The position numbers were made by a program, and so were the translations under genes. From assembly GCA_905214245.1 (NCBI GenBank), contig CAJMLO010000062.1, positions 1 to 5,751 of the forward strand: 5,751 nt of DNA. Reading direction: 5' to 3'. The stretch comes from an uncultured bacterium. GTDB lineage: Bacteria; Bacillota; Clostridia; TANB77; CAG-508. Positions within the stretch are counted from its first letter, which is position 1, and every line of letters starts with the position of its first letter. Below the pieces are notes generated by a model that made no database searches, was not told the origin of the DNA, and worked only from the letters and a program-made list of their open reading frames with translations. Shown piece after piece: positions 1 through 5,751 of this stretch.

Positions 1-63
1 AATATTAATTAAAATTTTATCAATCTATTTAATAATCTTAGGTCAATTTTTCCTATTTGTTTA

Positions 64-92
64 TTGTAAAAAAAACTATATAATGATATAAT
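64..92 (+). promoter_or_regulatory. Sigma-A-like promoter of the dnaD-dnaC operon
   Basis: A TTGTAA -35 element at 64-69 is separated by exactly 17 bases from a perfect TATAAT -10 element at 87-92. The -10 is preceded by TGA (84-86), giving an extended -10 (TGNTATAAT). Transcription would start near position 99, leaving a leader of about 25 bases before the dnaD start codon. Other AT-rich -10 look-alikes occur nearby, but only this pair has both boxes at ideal spacing. Confidence 0.75.
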
Positions 93-124
93 TTGATGTA
101 GTATACTTTTAGGGGGAATTGTAA

Positions 125-1090
125 ATGAAACTAGAACAAGCAGATATTTCATCATTATTTTCAAACACAGAAATTCCAGACATTTTCTTTACAGAATATT
201 TGTCTGAAGCTGGTGGCGACCATATAAAAGTATATTTATACATGCTATTTTTGTCTAAATACGACAAAGATATTAAAATAAATGATATGTCAAAGAAATT
301 GGTTTTACCTCTTAAGGTAATCCAAGATTCAGTTAAATATTGGGAAGAAAAAGGTGTTATTACTAAAAAAAATACAGGATATATATTAAATAGTTTACAA
401 GAAATTAATCTTCATAAACTATATAAGCCAAGAACTGCCTTAACTCCAGAACAACTACAAAAATCTCAAGATAATCAACAAAGAGCAAGAGCGATTGAGC
501 ATATTAATAACAAATATTTCTCTGGTCTTATGCCTACAACTTGGTACCCAGATATTGAATTATGGTTTCAAAAATATCATTTTGATGAAGAGGTTATGAT
601 AGCATTATTTGATTACTGTTTCAATCGTTCTGCTCTTCATAAAGCATATATTCAACGTGTTGCAGAAGTATGGAATAAAAATGGAGTAAAAACTTTTAAC
701 GATTTAGATACATATTACGAAAAACAAGAGAAAGTTAATACTATTGCAAATACTATATCTAAAAAACTTGGACTTCATCGTGCACTTTCAGAATACGAAT
801 ATGCATATGTTGAAAAATGGACAATTGATTTTGCCTTTACTTTTGATATTATTGAAATTGCATTAAAAAAGACAACTTCAAAAGCAAATCCAAATTTTGA
901 TTATTTAAACAAATTACTTTCTGATTGGCATGATAGAGGATTTAAAACATCAGAAGATGTACAAAACTTCTTATTAGAAATGAAACAAAAAAATAAAAAT
1001 GTACAAAATTTAGAAAAATCTACAGGATATAATAAATATGATCAAAGAAATTATGATAATTTAAATAATTTATATGCAAATTTAAATTAA
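125..1090 (+). CDS. dnaD: DnaD-family replication initiation / primosome protein
   Basis: This is a cytoplasmic DNA-binding protein of the Firmicute DnaD/DnaB family, which remodels DNA at the origin or stalled forks and helps recruit the helicase loader. Residues about 15-90 look like the N-terminal winged-helix (DDBH1) region. Two C-terminal DnaD-like domains (DDBH2) follow, at about 128-200 and 210-288. Each carries the family's Y-xxx-(I/V/L)-xxx-W signature, Y175-V179-W183 and Y260-L264-W268. The tail (about 302-312) has a Tyr/Asn-rich DQRNYD segment resembling the conserved tail of clostridial DnaD proteins. At 321 residues it is longer than B. subtilis DnaD, consistent with the extra DDBH2 copy. 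An AGGGGG ribosome binding site (111-116) lies 8 bases before the ATG, which fixes the start. The stop lies 16 bases before the helicase loader gene, so the two are probably cotranscribed. Family assignment is secure; whether it does the job of DnaD, of DnaB, or both is inference. Confidence 0.9.
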   Translation: MKLEQADISSLFSNTEIPDIFFTEYLSEAGGDHIKVYLYMLFLSKYDKDIKINDMSKKLVLPLKVIQDSVKYWEEKGVITKKNTGYILNSLQEINLHKLYKPRTALTPEQLQKSQDNQQRARAIEHINNKYFSGLMPTTWYPDIELWFQKYHFDEEVMIALFDYCFNRSALHKAYIQRVAEVWNKNGVKTFNDLDTYYEKQEKVNTIANTISKKLGLHRALSEYEYAYVEKWTIDFAFTFDIIEIALKKTTSKANPNFDYLNKLLSDWHDRGFKTSEDVQNFLLEMKQKNKNVQNLEKSTGYNKYDQRNYDNLNNLYANLN

Positions 1091-1106
1091 TATAGGAGCT
1101 ACATAT

Positions 1107-2108
1107 ATGAATTCTTCTACTTTAAAGAAAATACTAATTGAATATCAACAAAAAAAATCAAATGCAGAGAAAGAAGCAGAAATAAAAAAAGAGCAATTAT
1201 ATTCAAGCGAGCCTGAACTTCAAGAAATTGAGAATAAACTTACTTCACTTGCAATATCTACAACAAAATTGTTAATTCAAAATAACGACTCTACTTTATT
1301 GAAAGATTTAAAAAATCAAGTTGAAATATTAAAAAATAAAAAAATTGATATTTTGAATAAATTAAATTTATCACCTGAGGATTTGCTTCCAAAATATGAA
1401 TGTCCTATTTGTAAAGATACTGGATATATTTTAAATAATGATTATACTTCTTCAATGTGCAGTTGTTTAAAGCAAAAAATATTTGATGAAGAATATAATA
1501 AATCAAATATTTCAAATTTAAAAACTCAAAATTTTGATAATTTTTCTGATATATATTATTCTTCTGAAATTAATGAAGAAAAATATCACGCAAAAATATC
1601 GCCTAAAGATAATATATTAAAAATAAAGGATATTTGCTATAAATTTATTGAAAACTTTGATGATTCAAATGAAAAAAATTTATTGTTTACAGGAAATACA
1701 GGACTTGGAAAAACATTTTTATCAAGTTGTATTGCAAATGAGCTTTTAAAACAAAGAAAAAATGTACTGTATCAAACAGCTCCTGTAATGCTTGACACTA
1801 TTATAGATTATCGTTTTGGTAAATCAAATGTGGATAAATCAATGTATGATAATTTGTTGTCTGTTGATTTATTAATTATTGATGATTTAGGCACAGAATG
1901 TATGAATCAAATGAAATTTAGTGAATTATTTAATATAATAAATACAAGACTTCTAAATCAAAATCATACAACAAAAACAATTATTTCTACTAATTTAAGT
2001 TTAAAAAATTTATATAATAATTATGATGAAAGAATTGTTTCAAGAATAGTTGGAAATTATAATATTTGCTATTTTTTCGGTGATGATATTAGATTTAAAA
2101 AAAGATAA
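1107..2108 (+). CDS. dnaC: DnaC/DnaI-like AAA+ replicative helicase loader
   Basis: This ATPase is expected to load the hexameric replicative helicase onto DNA. The first 95 residues or so are charged and probably helical or coiled-coil, the likely helicase-contacting part. A putative zinc site follows, C99-x2-C102-x15-C118-x-C120, as expected in the N-terminal half of DnaI-type loaders. The AAA+ core has Walker A GNTGLGKT (196-203), Walker B LLIIDD (255-260) with downstream E264, a sensor-1 STN (294-296), and an arginine-rich DERIVSR segment (307-313) that should supply the arginine finger. Length, 333 residues, is normal. The ATG is preceded by AGGAGC (1094-1099) at 7 bases. It sits directly after dnaD, a natural pairing of loader and recruiter. 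It belongs to the same broad family as IstB of IS21 elements, but the zinc motif, the dnaD neighbour and the absence of a transposase argue for a chromosomal loader. The symbol follows E. coli naming; the B. subtilis equivalent is dnaI. Confidence 0.9.
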   Translation: MNSSTLKKILIEYQQKKSNAEKEAEIKKEQLYSSEPELQEIENKLTSLAISTTKLLIQNNDSTLLKDLKNQVEILKNKKIDILNKLNLSPEDLLPKYECPICKDTGYILNNDYTSSMCSCLKQKIFDEEYNKSNISNLKTQNFDNFSDIYYSSEINEEKYHAKISPKDNILKIKDICYKFIENFDDSNEKNLLFTGNTGLGKTFLSSCIANELLKQRKNVLYQTAPVMLDTIIDYRFGKSNVDKSMYDNLLSVDLLIIDDLGTECMNQMKFSELFNIINTRLLNQNHTTKTIISTNLSLKNLYNNYDERIVSRIVGNYNICYFFGDDIRFKKR

Positions 2109-2145
2109 AAGAGTGATTTTTGTAATCACCCTTTTATCTTTTTTT
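2097..2145. terminator. Bidirectional intrinsic terminator between convergent operons
   Basis: Arms 2104-2118 and 2124-2138 form a 15-position stem with one A/C mismatch (2112 opposite 2130) and a 5-base loop. It is followed by seven T on the plus strand (2139-2145) and, read on the minus strand, by seven T opposite 2097-2103. It can therefore terminate both the dnaD-dnaC transcript and the gyrA-side transcript. The stem begins inside the last dnaC codons, and the plus-strand T-tract overlaps the stop codon of the convergent small gene, so the whole 35-base gap between the stop codons is used. Confidence 0.9.
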
Positions 2146-2464
2146 ATCTTTCTTTACTATTTTCTTTGTCTATTGCCTTATTAGGATTATTAGTTGGTTT
2201 TATTTTTTCATTTTCTTGTATTTTCTTTTCTCCCCATTGTGTTACTATACCCATTTTGCTTAATTTTTGTGCAATTATTTCGTCTCTATCAGGTAAATTT
2301 TTATACTCTGGAGCTAGTTCATTAATAAATTTAATGATACTTTTTAATTGTTCACAATCAATTTCCTCATCTGTCAAATTTGTTTCTTTCAATATTTTTA
2401 TTTTGGGAAATAAATCTAATTCTACAAGAACTTTTAGAAATCGTCTTTTTACACTTTCTTCCAA
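2144..2464 (-). CDS. Small protein of unknown function directly downstream of gyrA
   Basis: This encodes a 106-residue soluble protein that I do not recognise. It shows no signal peptide or membrane segment. The N-terminal region (1-16, with KRRFLKVLVEL) and residues 37-50 and 60-72 look helical. Residues from about 80 to the end are rich in K, E and N with prolines, probably disordered. There is one cysteine (C37) and one tryptophan (W77). The start is TTG at 2464, chosen because a perfect AGGAGG (minus strand, 2473-2478) lies 8 bases upstream. No ATG is available near the N-terminus. It follows gyrA with only a second stop codon between, in the same reading frame, so it is surely cotranscribed and probably translationally coupled. 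It ends at the bidirectional terminator. The tight coupling and good ribosome binding site support a real gene; function is unknown, and a link to gyrase is only a guess from position. Confidence 0.8.
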   Translation of the reverse strand: MEESVKRRFLKVLVELDLFPKIKILKETNLTDEEIDCEQLKSIIKFINELAPEYKNLPDRDEIIAQKLSKMGIVTQWGEKKIQENEKIKPTNNPNKAIDKENSKER

Positions 2465-2478
2465 CTATTATTCCTCCT
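2465..2478 (-). promoter_or_regulatory. Ribosome binding site inside the gyrA 3' end, with tandem stop codons
   Basis: On the minus strand, AGGAGG (2473-2478) lies within the last three GyrA codons (Glu-Glu-Glu). It is followed by the gyrA TAA (2468-2470), an in-frame TAG (2465-2467), and then TTG at 2464 as the start of the next gene. The spacing from AGGAGG to TTG is 8 bases. This site decides the non-ATG start of the small gene and points to translational coupling with gyrA. Confidence 0.8.
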
Positions 2479-4906
2479 CTTTTTCTTCATTTGCGATAGT
2501 TTCAATACTTACTACTTTTCCTTCGTTTGTTCTCATTAAAGTAACACCTTGAGTTACTCTTCCTAAGATACTAATTTCAGAAATATGTAGTCTTATTATT
2601 GTTCCTGTATCAGTAATTAGCATAACATCTTCATCTTCGCCAGCAATTCTTATTCCAACAATATTTCCTGTCTTTGGAGTTACTTTGTATGTCATAACTC
2701 CTCTTCCTCCTCTTGTTTGTACTCTATATTCATCAAGTTCAGTTCTTTTTCCAAAACCATTTTCTGTTATAGAAAGAAGTGTTGCTTTGCTTCCAGCAAT
2801 TATAGATTCCATGCCTATTACGCTATCATCATCTGCAAGTTTTATACCAATTACTCCTGTAGCTGCTCTTCCCATAGGTCTTACATCTTTTTCATCAAAT
2901 GTAATACTCATGCCTTTTTTAGTTACAAGTACAACATTATCTTCTCCATCAGTTAATTTAACATCAATTAAAGCGTCTTCTTCTTTTAAATTAATTGCAA
3001 TTAATCCACTCTTTCTTACATTGTTAAATTCACTTAATGAAGTCTTCTTTATCAATCCATTTTGTGTAGCCATAAGTAGATATTTTCCTTCAGCAAAATT
3101 AGAAATTGGTATGACTGCTGATATTTTTTCTCCACCATTTAGGCTTAATAGGTTAACAATTGCATTTCCCTTTGCTGTTCTTCCTGCTTCTGGTACTTCA
3201 TATCCTCTCAAACGATAAACTTTTCCTTGATTGCTGAAGAATAAAATTGTATCATGAGTAGATGCTGTAAATATTTGTTTTACAAAATCTTCTTCTCTTG
3301 TTGCAATTCCTGTAATACCTTTTCCTCCACGTTTTTGACTCTTGTACGTATCAATTGGCATTCTCTTTACATATCCAAAGTGAGTTAAAGTAATTACACA
3401 CCTTTCTTCTTTAATTAGATCTTCTACATCAATATCTCCTTCTGCTGCAACAATTTTTGTTTTTCTTTCATCTCCGTATTTATCTCTAATTTCTAATAAT
3501 TCTTCTTTTATAATATCAAAAACTAATCTTTCACTTGCAAGGATATCTCTTAAATGTGCAATTAATTTCATTAAATTTTCATATTCTTCTTCTATTTTTT
3601 CTCTTTGCAATCCTTGAAGTGTTCTCAATCTCATATCCAAAATAGATTGTGCTTGAATCTCAGAAAGGCCAAATCTTTCCATTAATCTTTCTTTTGCATT
3701 ATCATATGAACTTCTAATAATACTAATTACTTCGTCAATATTATCAAGTGCAATTCTTAATCCCTCTAAAATATGAGCTCTTGCTAAAGCCTTGTCCAAA
3801 TCAAATTTTGTTCTACGAAGTATAACATTTTTTCTATGATCTATGTAATAATCTAGACATTGTCTTAATGTTAATATTTTTGGTTCTCCATCTACTAAAG
3901 CAAGTAGTATAATTCCAAAAGTATCTTGCATTTGAGTATTTTTATATAATTGATTTAATATAACTTGAGCATTTACATCTCTTTTAAGTTCAATTACAAT
4001 TCTTACTTTTTCTTCTCTATCAGATTCATCTCTGATTTCTGATATGCCTTCTATTCTTTTCTCTTTTACTAAATTAGCAGTATGTTCAATAAGCCTTGCT
4101 TTATTTACCTGATATGGAAGTGATGTTACAATTATACGTTGTTTGTTTCCACTCATTTCCTCTATCTCAGCTTCAGCTCTCATTGTTACTTTTCCTCTAC
4201 CTGTTGTATATGCTTGTTTAATTCCATCACGTCCTAAAATAGTTGCACCAGTTGGAAAATCAGGTCCTTTTATTATTTGCATCAATTGTTCATCTGTAAC
4301 ATTATCATCATCAATTATTTTTACAATTCCATCTATAACTTCTGTTAGGTTATGTGGTGGTATATTTGTTGCCATACCTACAGCAATTCCTGATGAACCA
4401 TTTACTAATAATGCAGGTATTTTTGCTGGTAGTACAGTAGGCTCTTGTAATCTATCATCATAGTTTGGCATAAAATCAACTGTATTTTTTTCAATATCAG
4501 TAAGCATTGTTTCAGCAATCTTTGCCATTCTTGCTTCTGTGTACCTCATAGCAGCTGCTGGATCACCATCAATAGATCCAAAGTTTCCATGTCCATCTAC
4601 TAATGGATATCTCATTGTAAAATCTTGTGCTAATCTTACCATTGCATCATATACAGAAGCATCACCATGTGGATGATATCTTCCCAAAACAGAACCAACT
4701 GTATTGGCACATTTTCTGTATGCTTTATCTGATGTAATGCCATCTTCGTACATTGAATATAAGATTCTTCTATGTACAGGTTTTAAACCATCTCTTACAT
4801 CTGGAAGTGCACGAGAAACGATAACGCTCATAGCATAATCAATATATGAGTTTCTCATCTCTTTGTCGATGTCACGTTCAATTATTTTTCCCTCATTTTC
4901 TTCCAT
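2468..4906 (-). CDS. gyrA: DNA gyrase subunit A
   Basis: GyrA is the DNA cleavage-religation and wrapping subunit of gyrase (A2B2), which introduces negative supercoils using ATP hydrolysed by GyrB. The breakage-reunion core spans about 1-490. The catalytic pair is R121-Y122 in AAMRYTEAR, the same numbering as E. coli, and the helix-turn-helix carries GRYHPHGD (75-82). The C-terminal beta-pinwheel (about 500-803) has six blade-start repeats near 503, 553, 608, 657, 708 and 760. The canonical GyrA box QKRGGKG (524-530) identifies GyrA rather than ParC. A short acidic tail (EEKEEE) ends the protein. Length, 812 residues, is normal. The ATG has an AAGAGGT ribosome binding site 6-7 bases upstream. 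Position 83, the main quinolone-contact Ser in E. coli, is Ala here; D87 is retained. The gene has its own promoter, gyrB is not its upstream neighbour, and a small unknown gene follows immediately. Confidence 0.98.
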   Translation of the reverse strand: MEENEGKIIERDIDKEMRNSYIDYAMSVIVSRALPDVRDGLKPVHRRILYSMYEDGITSDKAYRKCANTVGSVLGRYHPHGDASVYDAMVRLAQDFTMRYPLVDGHGNFGSIDGDPAAAMRYTEARMAKIAETMLTDIEKNTVDFMPNYDDRLQEPTVLPAKIPALLVNGSSGIAVGMATNIPPHNLTEVIDGIVKIIDDDNVTDEQLMQIIKGPDFPTGATILGRDGIKQAYTTGRGKVTMRAEAEIEEMSGNKQRIIVTSLPYQVNKARLIEHTANLVKEKRIEGISEIRDESDREEKVRIVIELKRDVNAQVILNQLYKNTQMQDTFGIILLALVDGEPKILTLRQCLDYYIDHRKNVILRRTKFDLDKALARAHILEGLRIALDNIDEVISIIRSSYDNAKERLMERFGLSEIQAQSILDMRLRTLQGLQREKIEEEYENLMKLIAHLRDILASERLVFDIIKEELLEIRDKYGDERKTKIVAAEGDIDVEDLIKEERCVITLTHFGYVKRMPIDTYKSQKRGGKGITGIATREEDFVKQIFTASTHDTILFFSNQGKVYRLRGYEVPEAGRTAKGNAIVNLLSLNGGEKISAVIPISNFAEGKYLLMATQNGLIKKTSLSEFNNVRKSGLIAINLKEEDALIDVKLTDGEDNVVLVTKKGMSITFDEKDVRPMGRAATGVIGIKLADDDSVIGMESIIAGSKATLLSITENGFGKRTELDEYRVQTRGGRGVMTYKVTPKTGNIVGIRIAGEDEDVMLITDTGTIIRLHISEISILGRVTQGVTLMRTNEGKVVSIETIANEEKEEE

Positions 4907-4943
4907 TTTTTTACCTCTTTTCTAGTGTATTTCCTACTCTTGT

Positions 4944-4972
4944 ATTATACTAAAACAAGCCAAAATATGCAA
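4944..4972 (-). promoter_or_regulatory. Sigma-A-like promoter of gyrA
   Basis: On the minus strand a perfect TATAAT (4944-4949) is preceded, after exactly 17 bases, by TTGCAT (4967-4972) as a weak -35 that matches only the TTG part of consensus. Transcription would begin near 4937, giving a leader of about 30 bases containing the ribosome binding site. The A/T tracts immediately upstream (4975-4991) could act as an UP-like or curved element and compensate for the poor -35. Confidence 0.7.
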
Positions 4973-4994
4973 GTAAAAAAAGGATTTTTTTACT
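4972..4994. repeat. Perfect A7/T7 inverted repeat abutting the gyrA -35 element
   Basis: The plus strand reads AGT, seven A, GGA, seven T, ACT: 10-base perfect arms around a 3-base centre. It lies between the stop of the 243-residue gene and the gyrA promoter, and its end overlaps the first base of the -35 box. As an RNA hairpin it is almost all A-U and has no T-tract after the stem, so it would be a poor terminator for the upstream gene. As DNA, the two tracts are centred 10 bases apart, in helical phase, which favours bending. Either role is inference. Confidence 0.6.
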
Positions 4995-5010
4995 ACTAAT
5001 TACATGCGTT

Positions 5011-5742
5011 TTATACATTTACCGTAAGCATTTGAGCAAGTTTTATTTGATTTTCATCAAGTTCAAAATTCTGCCCATTGTTTTTTATTATTTCGTGTAT
5101 ATTTTCTATTGTTCTTGCTTCTTTTATTGTATTTTCAAGTGGCATTAATTCATTTAACTTACTTTTAATTTTTTGATATTCTCTTTCCATTCCATCAAAA
5201 TCTTTTTCTTTATAATAATTTTTCCAATTATTTTCATACTTAGATAATTTTTCGATTCCCTCTAATTGATTTGTAAATGTTTCTTCAATATTTTTACTTA
5301 CATTGTCTAAAATAACATTTTTACCTTTTTTTATTAATGTTGATACATTTTTATCAATTAATCCTAATTTTGTTGTTTTATTTAATGCAATATCAATCAC
5401 ATTAGAAACTCCATCTATTATTCCACCTGTTTTTACAGCAGATTGAGCTTGAGAAATGCTGTCAAATTTTCCAGTAAATATTCCAATAGCACTTTTTCCT
5501 AAATTGATTGCTTTATTTATTGTTGTATTTATTCCCTCTTTTAATCCACCTTTTACTAAACTATCTTTTATATCAATTATTTCATCTTCTATTAAATCGG
5601 GTAATACCCATCTTAAACCAATGTCCATTGCTGTGTTGATTGTTTTTCCAAGTGCACTTTCTAAAAAGCTATTTTGATTTTTTTCTGTAACTAATTCTTG
5701 ATTTATATTATTTGTTTGATTTAAATTATTTTCTATATCCAT
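5011..5742 (-). CDS. Hypothetical protein with internal repeats, upstream of gyrA
   Basis: This encodes a 243-residue protein that I do not recognise. Its first 25 residues or so are Asn/Gln/Glu-rich and probably disordered, and no signal peptide is visible. Residues 28-155 are amphipathic and glycine-punctuated. They contain two similar blocks about 40 residues apart, 61-84 (SLVKGGLKEGINTTINKAIN onward) and 101-125 (SAVKTGGIIDGVSNVIDIAL onward). A weaker third copy may start at about 31 (LGKTINTAMDIGLR). The C-terminal third (about 160-240) is charged and helical, with W173 and paired Y176-Y177. The ATG at 5742 is the first possible start, because an in-frame TAA lies two codons upstream (5746-5748), so the gene is complete. 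Only 9 bases of leader fall in the window, so its ribosome binding site and promoter cannot be judged. It runs in the same direction as gyrA with a 104-base gap holding a separate gyrA promoter, so it need not share gyrA's function. Confidence 0.8.
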   Translation of the reverse strand: MDIENNLNQTNNINQELVTEKNQNSFLESALGKTINTAMDIGLRWVLPDLIEDEIIDIKDSLVKGGLKEGINTTINKAINLGKSAIGIFTGKFDSISQAQSAVKTGGIIDGVSNVIDIALNKTTKLGLIDKNVSTLIKKGKNVILDNVSKNIEETFTNQLEGIEKLSKYENNWKNYYKEKDFDGMEREYQKIKSKLNELMPLENTIKEARTIENIHEIIKNNGQNFELDENQIKLAQMLTVNV

Positions 5743-5751
5743 ATTTTATTT

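Noticed and set aside
1..60. AT palindromes such as TAAAATTTTA at 10-19 in the left leader, as an operator or origin element
   Set aside because: Short all-AT palindromes are expected by chance at this base composition; I see no DnaA box, repeat series or GC-containing stem there.
1107..2108. IS21-type IstB transposition ATPase
   Set aside because: The AAA+ core is shared with IstB, but there is no istA transposase or terminal repeat, and the zinc motif and dnaD neighbour fit a chromosomal helicase loader.
2465..2470. Programmed read-through giving a GyrA-small protein fusion
   Set aside because: Two consecutive different stop codons and a strong internal ribosome binding site make reinitiation a far simpler explanation.
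2699..2717. Second GyrA-box-like motif QTRGGRG (residues 730-736) as evidence of a domain duplication
   Set aside because: The pinwheel blades are intrinsically repetitive and degenerate box-like loops are common in later blades; the true box is at residues 524-530.
2166..3218. Plus-strand open frames opposite the small gene and the 3' half of gyrA (2166-2552, 2685-3218, 2717-2956)
   Set aside because: They lie antisense to well-supported minus-strand genes, have Ser/Phe/Ile/Leu-rich translations typical of reverse-strand shadows, and lack convincing ribosome binding sites.
4143..4463. Plus-strand open frame opposite the gyrA 5' half
   Set aside because: Antisense shadow of the conserved gyrase core; no upstream signals and no recognisable protein.
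4972..4994. Strong rho-independent terminator for the 243-residue gene
   Set aside because: The stem is nearly all A-U and the T-run is part of the stem, not after it; reported only as an inverted repeat.
5456..5677. Plus-strand open frame opposite the 243-residue gene
   Set aside because: Hydrophobic shadow translation antisense to the better-supported minus-strand gene, with no start signals.

Overview
The window comes from a very AT-rich bacterial chromosome, most likely a low-GC Clostridia-type Firmicute, possibly an uncultured gut lineage. The reasons are a DnaD-type replication protein (a Firmicute family), a DnaI/DnaC-type loader beside it, AGGAGG-type ribosome binding sites, and sigma-A-like promoters with TATAAT boxes. 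All five genes end in TAA and read through at full length with the standard code (Trp is TGG), so no UGA recoding is needed. The exact lineage cannot be fixed from the sequence alone.

Layout: positions 1-124 are an AT-rich leader with a good extended -10 promoter driving a plus-strand two-gene operon, a DnaD-family replication initiation protein (125-1090) and a DnaC/DnaI-like AAA+ helicase loader (1107-2108). These two are expected to cooperate in opening the origin or restarting forks and in delivering the replicative helicase. The operon runs into a convergent minus-strand unit. The 35-base gap between the two stop codons is filled by one hairpin with T-tracts on both sides, which can serve as terminator for both directions.

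Minus strand, read right to left: a 243-residue protein of unknown function with an internal repeat (5742-5011); a 104-base intergenic region with the gyrA promoter and a striking A7/T7 inverted repeat; gyrA, the DNA gyrase A subunit (4906-2468); and a 106-residue unknown protein (2464-2144). The last starts with TTG immediately after a tandem TAA-TAG stop of gyrA, with its ribosome binding site inside the final gyrA codons. gyrB is not adjacent to gyrA.

The theme is chromosome replication and topology: helicase loading on one strand and supercoiling on the other. Most of the window is ordinary core genome. The least explained parts are the two unknown genes flanking gyrA and the in-frame junction between gyrA and the small downstream gene. 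I see no mobile element, CRISPR array, RNA gene or obvious novel multi-gene system.
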